DNA of 64,000 nucleotides from Acidiphilium acidophilum. GTDB taxonomy: Bacteria; Pseudomonadota; Alphaproteobacteria; Acetobacterales; Acetobacteraceae. The translations under genes were made by a program, and so were the position numbers. Below the pieces are notes generated by a model. The model had not been told where the DNA came from. It searched no databases and saw only the letters and a list, made by a program, of their open reading frames with translations. How positions within the stretch are numbered: the stretch's first letter is position 1; each line of letters begins with the position of its first letter. Of the stretch, positions 50,964-60,176 are shown in pieces. The stretch spans positions 1 through 64,000 of the forward strand of contig NZ_JAWXYB010000002.1 of assembly GCF_033842475.1 (NCBI RefSeq), read 5' to 3'.

Positions 50964-51404
50964 ATGGAAGCCGACAACGAGGCCGAGACCGATAGTTCCG
51001 CCGAAGCGGGCACGGCTTCTCCGGCGGATTCCATGGGGCGCCGCCCTCGCCGTGTGAGACGCCCGCGGGCGTCGCGGGAGAGCCGGAGCGTGCAGCTGGC
51101 GGTGCGTTACACGCCAAGCGAATGGGAGCAGATCGAGGCGCGGGCGGAGGCGGCCGGTCTTGGCGTCACGGATTACGTCCGTGTGGCGGCGGTGCATGCC
51201 TTGATCAATTCGACGGTGGAGAAGGCGGCGATCGTGGCGCTGGAGCGCCAGGGCGCGGTGCTGCGCGGGTTACTGGAGCCGCTGGAGCTGATCCGTTCCC
51301 AGCTCTCCCGTGGTTCTGAACTATCGCCACTGACGGTGGAGCGTGTTGTTGCGGAAATCCGGCAGGGTCTGGCCGGGCTGAGCGAGGCGGTGAAGCGGCT
51401 ATGA
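50964..51404 (+). CDS. MobC/TraJ-like RHH relaxosome accessory protein
   Basis: 146 residues from MEADNEAETDSSAEAGTASPADS with GAGAGGAAAC upstream. An acidic N-terminal and basic RRPRRVRRPRASRESRS stretch precede VQLAVRYTPSEWEQIEARAEAAGLGVTDYVRVAAVHALI, the RHH domain of MobC/TraJ-type proteins that bind oriT and recruit the relaxase. C-terminal helices follow. Overlaps the relaxase gene by 4 bp. Confidence 0.82.
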   Translation: MEADNEAETDSSAEAGTASPADSMGRRPRRVRRPRASRESRSVQLAVRYTPSEWEQIEARAEAAGLGVTDYVRVAAVHALINSTVEKAAIVALERQGAVLRGLLEPLELIRSQLSRGSELSPLTVERVVAEIRQGLAGLSEAVKRL

Positions 51405-53524
51405 TTGTGCGCCGGGTGCCGCCGAAGGTGACGCGGGCGAGCGGGTTCCAGCAGTTGGCCCGGTATGTGACGGCGGCGATGGTGCCGGGGCAGGGAGAGG
51501 CTGGGCGAGCTGGCGCTGGCGCAGAAATTGGTGCCGATGGCCGACGCGGCTCGCAAGGGGTGCGCCGACTTGGCGCCTATCTCGGTGACCAGGTTCGGCA
51601 TGGCGACCGGGTGGCATGGATCCGAATCACGAATTGCGCGCTGGCGGATGATCTGGAGGTGGCGATCAAGGTGATGGATGCCACCCAGGGGATAAACAGG
51701 CGGGTGAAGGCGGACGCGAATTATCATCTGGTGGTGGCGTTCCCGCCGGGGGAGCGCCCGGAGCGGCAACAGATCGAGGCGATTGAGGACCGGCTTGTGG
51801 CTGGTCTGGGATTATCGGCGCATCAGCGGATATCAGCGCTGCATGGGGACAAGGAGCATCTGCACCTGCATGTGGCGATCAATCTAATCCATCCGGAGAC
51901 GTTCAAAGCCGCGCATTTATTCCGGGACCATGAGCGCCTGGCTGCGATGGCGGCCGAGCTGGAGGTTGAGCATGGGCTGACCCGGACAAATCACGGCTTG
52001 CCGGAGCCTGGGCGGGCGCGGGTGCCGGATGCAGCGGTGGCGATGCGGGCGCATACAGGCGAAGAGCCGTTCATCGACTGGGTGAAACGGGTTGCCGGTC
52101 CTGACCTGCTTGAAGCCGGACGCAATGATCGGGGCGGTTGGGCAGTGCTGCATGAGGCGGCCGCCCGGCATGGTCTGGACATCCGCCCGCGCGGGGCGGG
52201 GCTGGTGATCGGCAAGCGCGGCGAGCCGGCGTTGATGATGCGGGCGAGCGATCTCGACCGATCGATGAGTTTCAGGAAGCTGACCGACCGGCTTGGCGTG
52301 TATCAGCCGGCAGGCGCAACGGTGGCGGCGGTTGTGCCGGAGAGCATCTATGAGCGGACGGTGCGGCCAGAGCATCGAGGCGAGCCTGGTCTATGGGATC
52401 GTTATGTTGTTGAGCGGGATGGCGGTCGGGCGGGCCGGGGCGCGGCGCTGGCGGCACAGATTGCGGCGGAGCGGGCATATCGGGCGAGAATTGCCGCGCA
52501 CTACGCCGCGAAATTCGGTGAGATTAAACGGCTGAAGGTCACCATCGGGATCGATCCACGGATCCGCTATGACGCGCTGAAACGTGAGCAGCGCGCGTTG
52601 CTGGATCGGCATCGGCGGGAGAGCATGACGGCGCGGGAGCGGATCCGGACAGAGCATCCCCCGGCACCAGGTTGGCCGGACTGGTTGCGCCGTGAAGCGG
52701 AGAGTGGGGATCGGGCCGCGCTCGAAGCCTTGCGGCAAACAGCTGAACGGCAGGGGCGCCAGGAACGGGTTGGCGCCTCGATGATCCGGGTGCCTGAGCG
52801 TTCGGTCGAGCCGAGACCAACCCTTGGGGTGAAAGCCAAAGTGGGGCGGAACGGGGATCGGACCTGGCGCATGGAGGATGGCGGTACGGTTCTGGATACG
52901 AAGGAGGGGGTGGCGTTGTTGACGCCATCCCCGCAGGCGGCGCGTCTGACGCTCGATCTGGCGCATCGCCGGGCCAATGGTGCGCCGCTTGAGATCGGCG
53001 GGGATGATCGGTTCCGGTCAAGTCTTCTGGAAGCGTCGGTCACGAACCGGATGGAGATCAGGTTCGTCGATCCGGTGCTGGAGGCCGAGCGGGACCAGCG
53101 GATCCGGGCGATCGACGAGGCGGAGGGGTGGACGGCGCCGGAAAAGCGGGCCAGCACCATCATGATGTTCACTGCGCATCGGAACGCCTGGCCGGAACCG
53201 GGCGATATGTGTTTTTATCGAGGGCTGGAGCCTAGCGATACGGGCGAGGCGCAGTTTGTTGGCACCATGCGGCTACGTGGTGCGGATATCGCCCTCTGGC
53301 AGCAGGGTTACCTTATGATGGTCCAGGACATCAGCGAACATATGATGCCGCTGGCCCGCACTTTGGTGGAGGGTCAGGCGGTTGATCTGGCCGATGTACA
53401 TCGGGCTGCGGCACGGGAGGCGGAGCTTTCCGTCGAAGCTATCGGCGCGGTTGGCGTAGGGCCAGAGGCGGAGCGGGGCCGGGAGGCCGAGCCAGAGCGC
53501 GATCTTGGGTTCGAGATGGACTGA
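51401..53524 (+). CDS. TraI/MobP-type relaxase
   Basis: 707 residues. The relaxase domain is N-terminal: VPPKVTRASGFQQLARYV with the presumed active-site region, then NYHLVVAFPPGERP and the 3H metal motif ISALHGDKEHLHLHVAINLIHPET. The motif HxDxxHxHxH order is standard for MobP relaxases. The middle part (SFRKLTDRLGVYQPA...) and the C-terminal domain (IRAIDEAEGWTAPEKRASTIMMFTAHRNAWPEPGDMCFYRGLEPSDTGEAQFVG) are like the large TraI-type proteins. It is unrelated to traA at 14221, giving the plasmid a second mobilization system. Confidence 0.88.
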   Translation: MIVRRVPPKVTRASGFQQLARYVTAAMVPGQGEAGRAGAGAEIGADGRRGSQGVRRLGAYLGDQVRHGDRVAWIRITNCALADDLEVAIKVMDATQGINRRVKADANYHLVVAFPPGERPERQQIEAIEDRLVAGLGLSAHQRISALHGDKEHLHLHVAINLIHPETFKAAHLFRDHERLAAMAAELEVEHGLTRTNHGLPEPGRARVPDAAVAMRAHTGEEPFIDWVKRVAGPDLLEAGRNDRGGWAVLHEAAARHGLDIRPRGAGLVIGKRGEPALMMRASDLDRSMSFRKLTDRLGVYQPAGATVAAVVPESIYERTVRPEHRGEPGLWDRYVVERDGGRAGRGAALAAQIAAERAYRARIAAHYAAKFGEIKRLKVTIGIDPRIRYDALKREQRALLDRHRRESMTARERIRTEHPPAPGWPDWLRREAESGDRAALEALRQTAERQGRQERVGASMIRVPERSVEPRPTLGVKAKVGRNGDRTWRMEDGGTVLDTKEGVALLTPSPQAARLTLDLAHRRANGAPLEIGGDDRFRSSLLEASVTNRMEIRFVDPVLEAERDQRIRAIDEAEGWTAPEKRASTIMMFTAHRNAWPEPGDMCFYRGLEPSDTGEAQFVGTMRLRGADIALWQQGYLMMVQDISEHMMPLARTLVEGQAVDLADVHRAAAREAELSVEAIGAVGVGPEAERGREAEPERDLGFEMD

Positions 53525-53622
53525 AGGAGGCGGGTCAGATGGAACCGTCGGTAAGAACGGCCTGCGATGGCGAAGCCATGCCTATCTACCGAGATATGTC
53601 GTCGGCGATGATGCTAAGGATT

Positions 53623-53904
53623 TCAAGTGGCAGCATGGCATGCATCCGCGATTGCATATGCGGCAGCTTCAGCGTGTTCTCTGGAAAAACCAGCTTTTTC
53701 GCGCAGTCCAAGCGCAAGTTTCAAGGTATCAAATGACGGGCCGCTACTGGTGCCGTTGGCTGCACGATAACACCGAACCGCATCGGCGAGGACGTTTGTC
53801 ATTCCTTCGGCCTGTGTTTGGGGCAAGCCAGCCTTATTGCGCAGGGCAAGAGCAAGCTTCAACGTATCGAATGGAACTGTGATCACCTCATTGTTTTTGT
53901 ACAT
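53623..53904 (-). CDS. DUF1640-like small protein with duplicated helical unit
   Basis: 93 residues, start MYKNNEVITVPFDTLKLALALRNKAGLPQTQAEGMTNVLADAV after GAGAAGG. A second unit SFDTLKLALGLREKAGFSREHAEAAAYAIADA repeats the first at residues 58-89. FDTLKLxxxLxxAGxxxxxAE is the N-terminal signature of DUF1640 (coiled-coil, membrane-tethered) proteins; here the usual coiled coil and membrane helix are missing and the signature is doubled. Function unknown. Confidence 0.65.
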   Translation of the reverse strand: MYKNNEVITVPFDTLKLALALRNKAGLPQTQAEGMTNVLADAVRCYRAANGTSSGPSFDTLKLALGLREKAGFSREHAEAAAYAIADACHAAT

Positions 53905-54207
53905 ACCTTCTCCCACGGGGAAATCTTCATCATCAAGATTTATGTGCCAGCCTGAATTAAGGCAAAACACCTCGACGGCGGGTTCCCGATTTTCCTCTAT
54001 GATCTGGTCATCTGCTTTTATCCATCGGAGGAAGCCATGTTCATCAGCTATCTGGAGCGGGAATACCTTAATGATGGTGCGATGCGTTACCGGCAGCGCA
54101 TCCCGGGGTTGGTCCGTTGGATCAATCTGATGAGTCTGCTGACTGCCCAGTTCGTGGCAACCATGCTTTCCGACACTGTGGGAGCAGACAAGGAGCCGCT
54201 TCCAAAA

Positions 54208-55221
54208 ATGAGAAGATGTCGGATTTTTGCGGTCACTGTTTTGCTGGTCACCTTCATGTGTCTTGCGGCGGGCTCCCACCAGGCTCTGGCGGCGCCGCTG
54301 CCGCTGCAAATCGCGCATCCCGATGTTCCGCTCGGCGGCAAGCCCAACCGCTTCGACTATGAGACAGTCGATCCGCGGCATCGGCTGCTCTTCGTCGCCC
54401 ATCTCGGCTCAGGCGTGGTGACGGTGTTTGACCTGCGCACCAACCGCGTCATCACCAACATCAAGGGCGTTCCGGCGGTGCATGGCGTGCTCGCGGTGCC
54501 TTCGCTGGACGAGGTCTTCGCCTCAGCGACCGGGCAGAACCGGCTCGACGTCATTTCCGAGAAAACCTTCCACGTCATCGCCCATGCGCCGGCAGGGGTC
54601 TATCCGGACGGCATGACCTACGCGCCGCCCGAGCATGAGCTGTTGATCTCGGACGAAGCTGGGAAAACCGAAACTGTCGTTGATACCCGCAACAACAAGC
54701 GGATGGCGACGATCGCCATGGGCGGCGAAGTCGGCAATTCGCAATATGATCCGGTAACCGGCTTCGTCTTCGTCGATGTGCAGACGCGCGACGAGATCGT
54801 CAGCATCGACCCGAAGACCAACCGGATAATCTATCGCTACCGTCTGCCTGCGATCTGCAAGGACGACCACAGCTTGCTCCTGGACGCGCCGGCACGGCTT
54901 GCCTTCGTCGCCTGCGACGATAACGCCAAGCTGCTTGTGCTCGACATGCGGACGATGCACGTCCTGTCTGTCTACAAGACCGGAAGCGGCCCCGATGTCC
55001 TGGCATTCGATGCCGCCTTGCGGCGGCTCTATGTCGCCTCCGAAAGCGGCGTCGTCGCTATCTTCCAGCTTCAAGGGAACGGCTTGCATCTACTGGGCCG
55101 AAGCTATCTTGCCTATGAAGCGCATTCCGTCGCGGTCGATCCGCGGACGCACTGGGCCTATTTTCCATTGCAGGATGTCGGCGGCATGGGCGTCATGCGT
55201 ATCATGGCGCCAGCCCTATAA
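54208..55221 (+). CDS. YVTN-type beta-propeller exported protein
   Basis: 337 residues from MRRCRIFAVTVLLVTFMCLAAGSHQALA, a signal peptide, with AAGGAG 12 bases upstream. Seven or so blade repeats follow: FDYETVDPRHRLLFVAHLGSGVVTVFDLRTNRVITNI, GVYPDGMTYAPPEHELLISDEAGKTETVVDTRNNKRMATIAMGG and similar, typical of the YVTN/lactonase-like propellers found near metal-resistance genes. The region 53905-54207 before it has no convincing gene; the longer frame through it has no signal peptide at its start. Likely periplasmic; ligand unknown. Confidence 0.82.
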   Translation: MRRCRIFAVTVLLVTFMCLAAGSHQALAAPLPLQIAHPDVPLGGKPNRFDYETVDPRHRLLFVAHLGSGVVTVFDLRTNRVITNIKGVPAVHGVLAVPSLDEVFASATGQNRLDVISEKTFHVIAHAPAGVYPDGMTYAPPEHELLISDEAGKTETVVDTRNNKRMATIAMGGEVGNSQYDPVTGFVFVDVQTRDEIVSIDPKTNRIIYRYRLPAICKDDHSLLLDAPARLAFVACDDNAKLLVLDMRTMHVLSVYKTGSGPDVLAFDAALRRLYVASESGVVAIFQLQGNGLHLLGRSYLAYEAHSVAVDPRTHWAYFPLQDVGGMGVMRIMAPAL

Positions 55222-56433
55222 GGGCATCCAGTCGTGCAACCACATCCGAAGCCGCGAGATTCATTCTGATTGGAAATCCGGCACACCGGATCCCAGCAAC
55301 CTGACTCCATGCCCCGAAATGGCATTATCTTCGCAATTATCCGGACTAAAACATGATAGCCCACCTCATTCATAATATTGTAGTCTTTGCTCGGACGCAT
55401 ACCCTACTTGCTTATGGCCTGGCATTTCTCTTGACCGGAACAGAAGCGTTTCCCGTTTTTGGCGCGCTGGTTCCTGGCACAGCTGTAATTATCGCGCTGG
55501 GTGCATTGGTTCCCGGCGGTGCCTTGCGGTTCTGGCCTCTGGTCGCCTTTGCAACAGCCGGCGCAATCGCGGGCGATGGCCTCTCCTATTGGCTCGGACA
55601 TCATTATAAAGAGGGGGCTGTCACACGCTGGCCGCTCCGTCGCTATCCAAAGCTGATCAAACAAGGCGATGCTTTTTTCGAAAAACACGGCGGCAAGGCC
55701 ATCTTGATTGCCCGTTTTACGCCGGGCGTCCGAGCCGTTGTACCTCTCGTCGCTGGAATCACGGGCATGGCGGCGGCCAGATTCTACGCGCTGAACATCC
55801 TATCGGCGCTCTTATGGGCACCCGCCCACGTTGTCATGGGTGTCATGGTTGGCGCCTCGTTGACAATCCTGGGTGCGGTAGCCGGGCGGATTGAGGCGCT
55901 CTTCCTTGTTTTCTTTGTCATTGTGGGCCTAGTCGTCTGGCTTACGCCTCGCACAATCCGATGGTTAACGAAATTAATGCCCCGGTTTCGTGGCCCTCTC
56001 ATGACATGGGCTGGTTCTCGGGATACGCGATTCCGGCGCCAGATCGCTTCTCTGCTCGATCCAACCAGGACTGAGCTTCCTGGCCTAGCCGTACTTGGTG
56101 CACTGCTAATTGGGAGCCTCTGGCTGCTGATTGGTGTTCTGCAGGATCTGATTGCGGGAGACCCTCTGGTTGAGGCTGACCGCGCTGTCCTCCATCTGCT
56201 CCTTTCGTTGCGGGTAGATTGGGCCACGCAATGCGCTGTTGCGGTAAGCGAGCTTGGAAGCGGCATTGTGATCCTGCCCGTCGCCGGCCTCGCCTTGCTC
56301 TGGCTGGACCGGCAACATGCTTGGCGTGCATTGGCCTATGGCATCGTATCCGTGATAGGTGCGATCCTGTTCTCAGCGGGCCTCGATCTCGCTCTGAAAC
56401 GACCGCAGCCGATGTACAGCCAGCCAGGTTGGA

Positions 56434-57786
56434 GATTGAGCAACCTGATGTCTGGAAAATAGGGCGAGCGGGGGTCAGGCATCCTGGTAGTCCCACTTGA
56501 TGTAGCCCTTGGTGTCGGCGGCCCATTTTTCATCGATTTCGACGAGGACGGCGCTGACGAGGCGTTCGAGGGAGGCTTCGTTGGGGAAGACCCTGATTTT
56601 GGTGGTGCGGCGTTTGAGTTCCTGCTGGATGCCGCGTTCCATGGGGTTGGAAGTGCGAAGCCGGCGCTGGTGGGGTTCTGGCAGTGTGAAGACGGTGAGG
56701 CCTTCGGGGATATTTCGTTCGAGCCAATCGGCGAGCTTTGGTGCGGTGTCGCGATAGGCATTGACGAGGGTTATGAGAGCGATCTGGGCAGCGGCGAGGG
56801 AATTTGCGTTCCAGACGGTCCGGAGTTCTGCGCCGATGCGTTTGCGGATGGCGTGGTTGGGGGCGTGGTGGATGGCGTTTTGGGCGAGGTGGAACTGGCA
56901 TCGTTGCCAGTGTGCGGCGCCGAAGACGGCGCGGCGTGCGGCGTGCAATCCGGCATGGTCATCGGAGACGATGAATTCGACGCCTCGCAGGCCACGCTGA
57001 TGGAGGCTTTCGAGGAAGGCACGCCAATGGACTTCGGCCTCGGAAAGGGCGACCGAGACGCCGAGGACACGGCGGCGTTCATCGGGTCCGATGCCGATGG
57101 CCGAGAGCACGGCGGCATCGCGGACGACGCCATTATCGCGCATTTTTTCATATCTGGCGTCGAGGATGAGGTAGCGGATCTCGGCGAGGGGTCGGGTGCG
57201 CCAGGCGGCGAGTTCGTCATCGAGCAGCTTGCTGGCGCGGCTGACCTGAGCGGAGGAGAGGCTTTCGATGCCGAATTCGCGCATGACGGCCTCGACGTCG
57301 CGGGTGGAGACGCCTTTGATGTACATTTCGGCGACGGCGACCATGACGGCGCGGACCGAGCGTCGGCCGCGTTCGAGGGACTGTGGGTAGAAGGGTTCGC
57401 CCACGTGACCGGCGGTTTTGGGGACATCGACGGTGATCGACCCGGCCGGGGTATCGATCCGCTTGGGCTTGTAGCCATTGGCGTAACCCTGACGATCGGG
57501 GTTGCGCTCGTAGTGACTGGCGTGGAGGAAGCGTTCGCGCTCGATCTGCATGGCGAGTTCGAAGGTCCTGGCAAATACCGTGGCGATATCGCCTGCGCCG
57601 TTTTCGATCAGATGTTCCAAAAGTGCCTCGATAATCGTATCCTTTTTGGCGTCCATTCATCGGTCTCCATGTTGGTGTGAACAACTGCATGGAATACCAG
57701 AATGAACAGCCCTTGCCGGGGCATGCCCCGGCAAGGGCACCAACTCCCAACCCAAAATGAATTTCCAGACGTCAGGTTACACCACC
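56434..57786 (-). mobile_element. IS256-family insertion sequence, copy 5 (first unit of tandem dimer)
   Basis: 1353 bp. Its left flank AGGTTGGA (56426-56433) is matched not at its own right end but beyond copy 6 at 59146-59153. The right end is followed by the 6-bp spacer CGTCGC. Confidence 0.95.
56475..57656 (-). CDS. IS256-family transposase (copy 5)
   Basis: Same as copy 1 except one C-to-T change (A at 56772 on the plus strand) giving Thr295 to Ile. This residue is not one of the catalytic three, so activity is probably kept. Confidence 0.95.
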   Translation of the reverse strand: MDAKKDTIIEALLEHLIENGAGDIATVFARTFELAMQIERERFLHASHYERNPDRQGYANGYKPKRIDTPAGSITVDVPKTAGHVGEPFYPQSLERGRRSVRAVMVAVAEMYIKGVSTRDVEAVMREFGIESLSSAQVSRASKLLDDELAAWRTRPLAEIRYLILDARYEKMRDNGVVRDAAVLSAIGIGPDERRRVLGVSVALSEAEVHWRAFLESLHQRGLRGVEFIVSDDHAGLHAARRAVFGAAHWQRCQFHLAQNAIHHAPNHAIRKRIGAELRTVWNANSLAAAQIALITLVNAYRDTAPKLADWLERNIPEGLTVFTLPEPHQRRLRTSNPMERGIQQELKRRTTKIRVFPNEASLERLVSAVLVEIDEKWAADTKGYIKWDYQDA

Positions 57787-57792
57787 CGTCGC
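57787..57792. other. 6-bp spacer between tandem IS256 copies
   Basis: CGTCGC lies between the ends of copies 5 and 6 and does not occur at the outer junctions. It is probably target DNA of an earlier insertion site, retained when the IS ends were joined. Confidence 0.7.
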
Positions 57793-59145
57793 GATTGAGC
57801 AACCTGATGTCTGGAAAATAGGGCGAGCGGGGGTCAGGCATCCTGGTAGTCCCACTTGATGTAGCCCTTGGTGTCGGCGGCCCATTTTTCATCGATTTCG
57901 ACGAGGACGGCGCTGACGAGGCGTTCGAGGGAGGCTTCGTTGGGGAAGACCCTGATTTTGGTGGTGCGGCGTTTGAGTTCCTGCTGGATGCCGCGTTCCA
58001 TGGGGTTGGAAGTGCGAAGCCGGCGCTGGTGGGGTTCTGGCAGTGTGAAGACGGTGAGGCCTTCGGGGATATTTCGTTCGAGCCAATCGGCGAGCTTTGG
58101 TGCGGTGTCGCGATAGGCATTGACGAGGGTTGTGAGAGCGATCTGGGCAGCGGCGAGGGAATTTGCGTTCCAGACGGTCCGGAGTTCTGCGCCGATGCGT
58201 TTGCGGATGGCGTGGTTGGGGGCGTGGTGGATGGCGTTTTGGGCGAGGTGGAACTGGCATCGTTGCCAGTGTGCGGCGCCGAAGACGGCGCGGCGTGCGG
58301 CGTGCAATCCGGCATGGTCATCGGAGACGATGAATTCGACGCCTCGCAGGCCACGCTGATGGAGGCTTTCGAGGAAGGCACGCCAATGGACTTCGGCCTC
58401 GGAAAGGGCGACCGAGACGCCGAGGACACGGCGGCGTTCATCGGGTCCGATGCCGATGGCCGAGAGCACGGCGGCATCGCGGACGACGCCATTATCGCGC
58501 ATTTTTTCATATCTGGCGTCGAGGATGAGGTAGCGGATCTCGGCGAGGGGTCGGGTGCGCCAGGCGGCGAGTTCGTCATCGAGCAGCTTGCTGGCGCGGC
58601 TGACCTGAGCGGAGGAGAGGCTTTCGATGCCGAATTCGCGCATGACGGCCTCGACGTCGCGGGTGGAGACGCCTTTGATGTACATTTCGGCGACGGCGAC
58701 CATGACGGCGCGGACCGAGCGTCGGCCGCGTTCGAGGGACTGTGGGTAGAAGGGTTCGCCCACGTGACCGGCGGTTTTGGGGACATCGACGGTGATCGAC
58801 CCGGCCGGGGTATCGATCCGCTTGGGCTTGTAGCCATTGGCGTAACCCTGACGATCGGGGTTGCGCTCGTAGTGACTGGCGTGGAGGAAGCGTTCGCGCT
58901 CGATCTGCATGGCGAGTTCGAAGGTCCTGGCAAATACCGTGGCGATATCGCCTGCGCCGTTTTCGATCAGATGTTCCAAAAGTGCCTCGATAATCGTATC
59001 CTTTTTGGCGTCCATTCATCGGTCTCCATGTTGGTGTGAACAACTGCATGGAATACCAGAATGAACAGCCCTTGCCGGGGCATGCCCCGGCAAGGGCACC
59101 AACTCCCAACCCAAAATGAATTTCCAGACGTCAGGTTACACCACC
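57793..59145 (-). mobile_element. IS256-family insertion sequence, copy 6 (second unit of tandem dimer)
   Basis: 1353 bp, direct head-to-tail with copy 5. Its right flank is AGGTTGGA at 59146-59153, pairing with the left flank of copy 5. Confidence 0.95.
57834..59015 (-). CDS. IS256-family transposase (copy 6)
   Basis: Identical to the copy 1 protein; complete and presumably functional. Confidence 0.95.
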   Translation of the reverse strand: MDAKKDTIIEALLEHLIENGAGDIATVFARTFELAMQIERERFLHASHYERNPDRQGYANGYKPKRIDTPAGSITVDVPKTAGHVGEPFYPQSLERGRRSVRAVMVAVAEMYIKGVSTRDVEAVMREFGIESLSSAQVSRASKLLDDELAAWRTRPLAEIRYLILDARYEKMRDNGVVRDAAVLSAIGIGPDERRRVLGVSVALSEAEVHWRAFLESLHQRGLRGVEFIVSDDHAGLHAARRAVFGAAHWQRCQFHLAQNAIHHAPNHAIRKRIGAELRTVWNANSLAAAQIALTTLVNAYRDTAPKLADWLERNIPEGLTVFTLPEPHQRRLRTSNPMERGIQQELKRRTTKIRVFPNEASLERLVSAVLVEIDEKWAADTKGYIKWDYQDA

Positions 59146-60176
59146 AGGTTGGAGCCTATTTCCGTTTCCAGGCGGGCATCTCGCGGTCGTCGCGGCGTTG
59201 TTCGGCTTCCTTACGGTCTTGATGTGCCGCGAGCTAAGCATGAGGTGTCGCATTGGTGTTGCGATGGCAACGGCGCTTTTTATTTCTGCACTTACTTTTT
59301 CCCGGCTCTATCTGGGGGCGGAGTTCCTGTCCACGGCTTTAGAAGGTTTGGCCTTTGGATTCGCGTGGTCGGCCCTCCTGAGTCTGACCTATCTGGCGCG
59401 GCAGGCGGAAACCGTTCGTCCAGTCGGCCTGGGAGTCATCACTGCGCTGGGTTTTATGTTGGCGGGCGGCGCCCATATCGCGTCCGCACATCGATCCGAT
59501 ATGCAACGCTATGCTCTCAAGATCCAGACGCAGACAATGTCGGCCGCTGATTGGGGGCAAAGCGGCTGGGCCACCCTGCCCACGCGCAGATTGGCCCTGT
59601 TTGGCGAGTTTGACCAGCCATTTACGGTCCAATGGCCGGGTGGGGTTGCCGTCCTGAAGGCGGCGCTTCTGGCTCATGGCTGGAGGCAGCCCGTCAACTG
59701 GACGGCTCGCTCGGTGCTGGAGTTCCTGTCGCCCCGCCTGGACCTCACGTCTCTTCCCGTGCTGCCTCGTCTCGATAGCGGCCGATCCGAAAGATTGGTG
59801 ATGATCAAGGCCGCCGGTGGAATTCCTAAGGATGAGCGCCTGGTGTTTCGCCTCTGGAGGTCCGATGTACAGGTTTCGAGGCATGATGGGAGTTTGACCC
59901 CGCTGTGGATCGGGACCATCACCGCCGAGCGCACGGAACGAATGTTTTCATTATTGAACATACCCGAAGACAGCCGGAATATGAATACTCCCTTGCGCCG
60001 CCTTGCCTCTGACATTCCGTGTTCCCGGGTCGTGCGCCGGATGAAGACGGGAGACTCATCGTTTTGGGATGGCTCCGTCCTGCTTGGGCCGTTCAAGCCC
60101 TGTGGCGTCCTGAAGCCGGTGAAATCACCGCTGTGACCGGCAGAGGTAGACGTTTCTCGCAAGGCGACGCTTATCT

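Larger units (their letters stand above)
55353..60136 (+). pseudogene. DedA/PAP2/LssY fusion protein, split by two tandem IS256 copies
   Basis: Uninterrupted it has 688 codons. Residues 1-200 form a DedA (VTT) membrane domain with FPVFGALVPGTAVIIALG and ARFTPGVRAVVPLVAGITGM. Next comes a PAP2-like membrane domain (LKRPQPMY, FPGGHLAV, SRLYLGAEFLSTALEG), then an LssY C-terminal-like domain (WPGGVAVLKAALLAHGWRQP...). The PAP2 catalytic His and Asp of SR-x5-H-x3-D are Glu and Thr here. The double IS sits at codon 361, inside the PAP2 domain. 56433 joins 59154 in frame when one target copy is kept. Confidence 0.88.
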
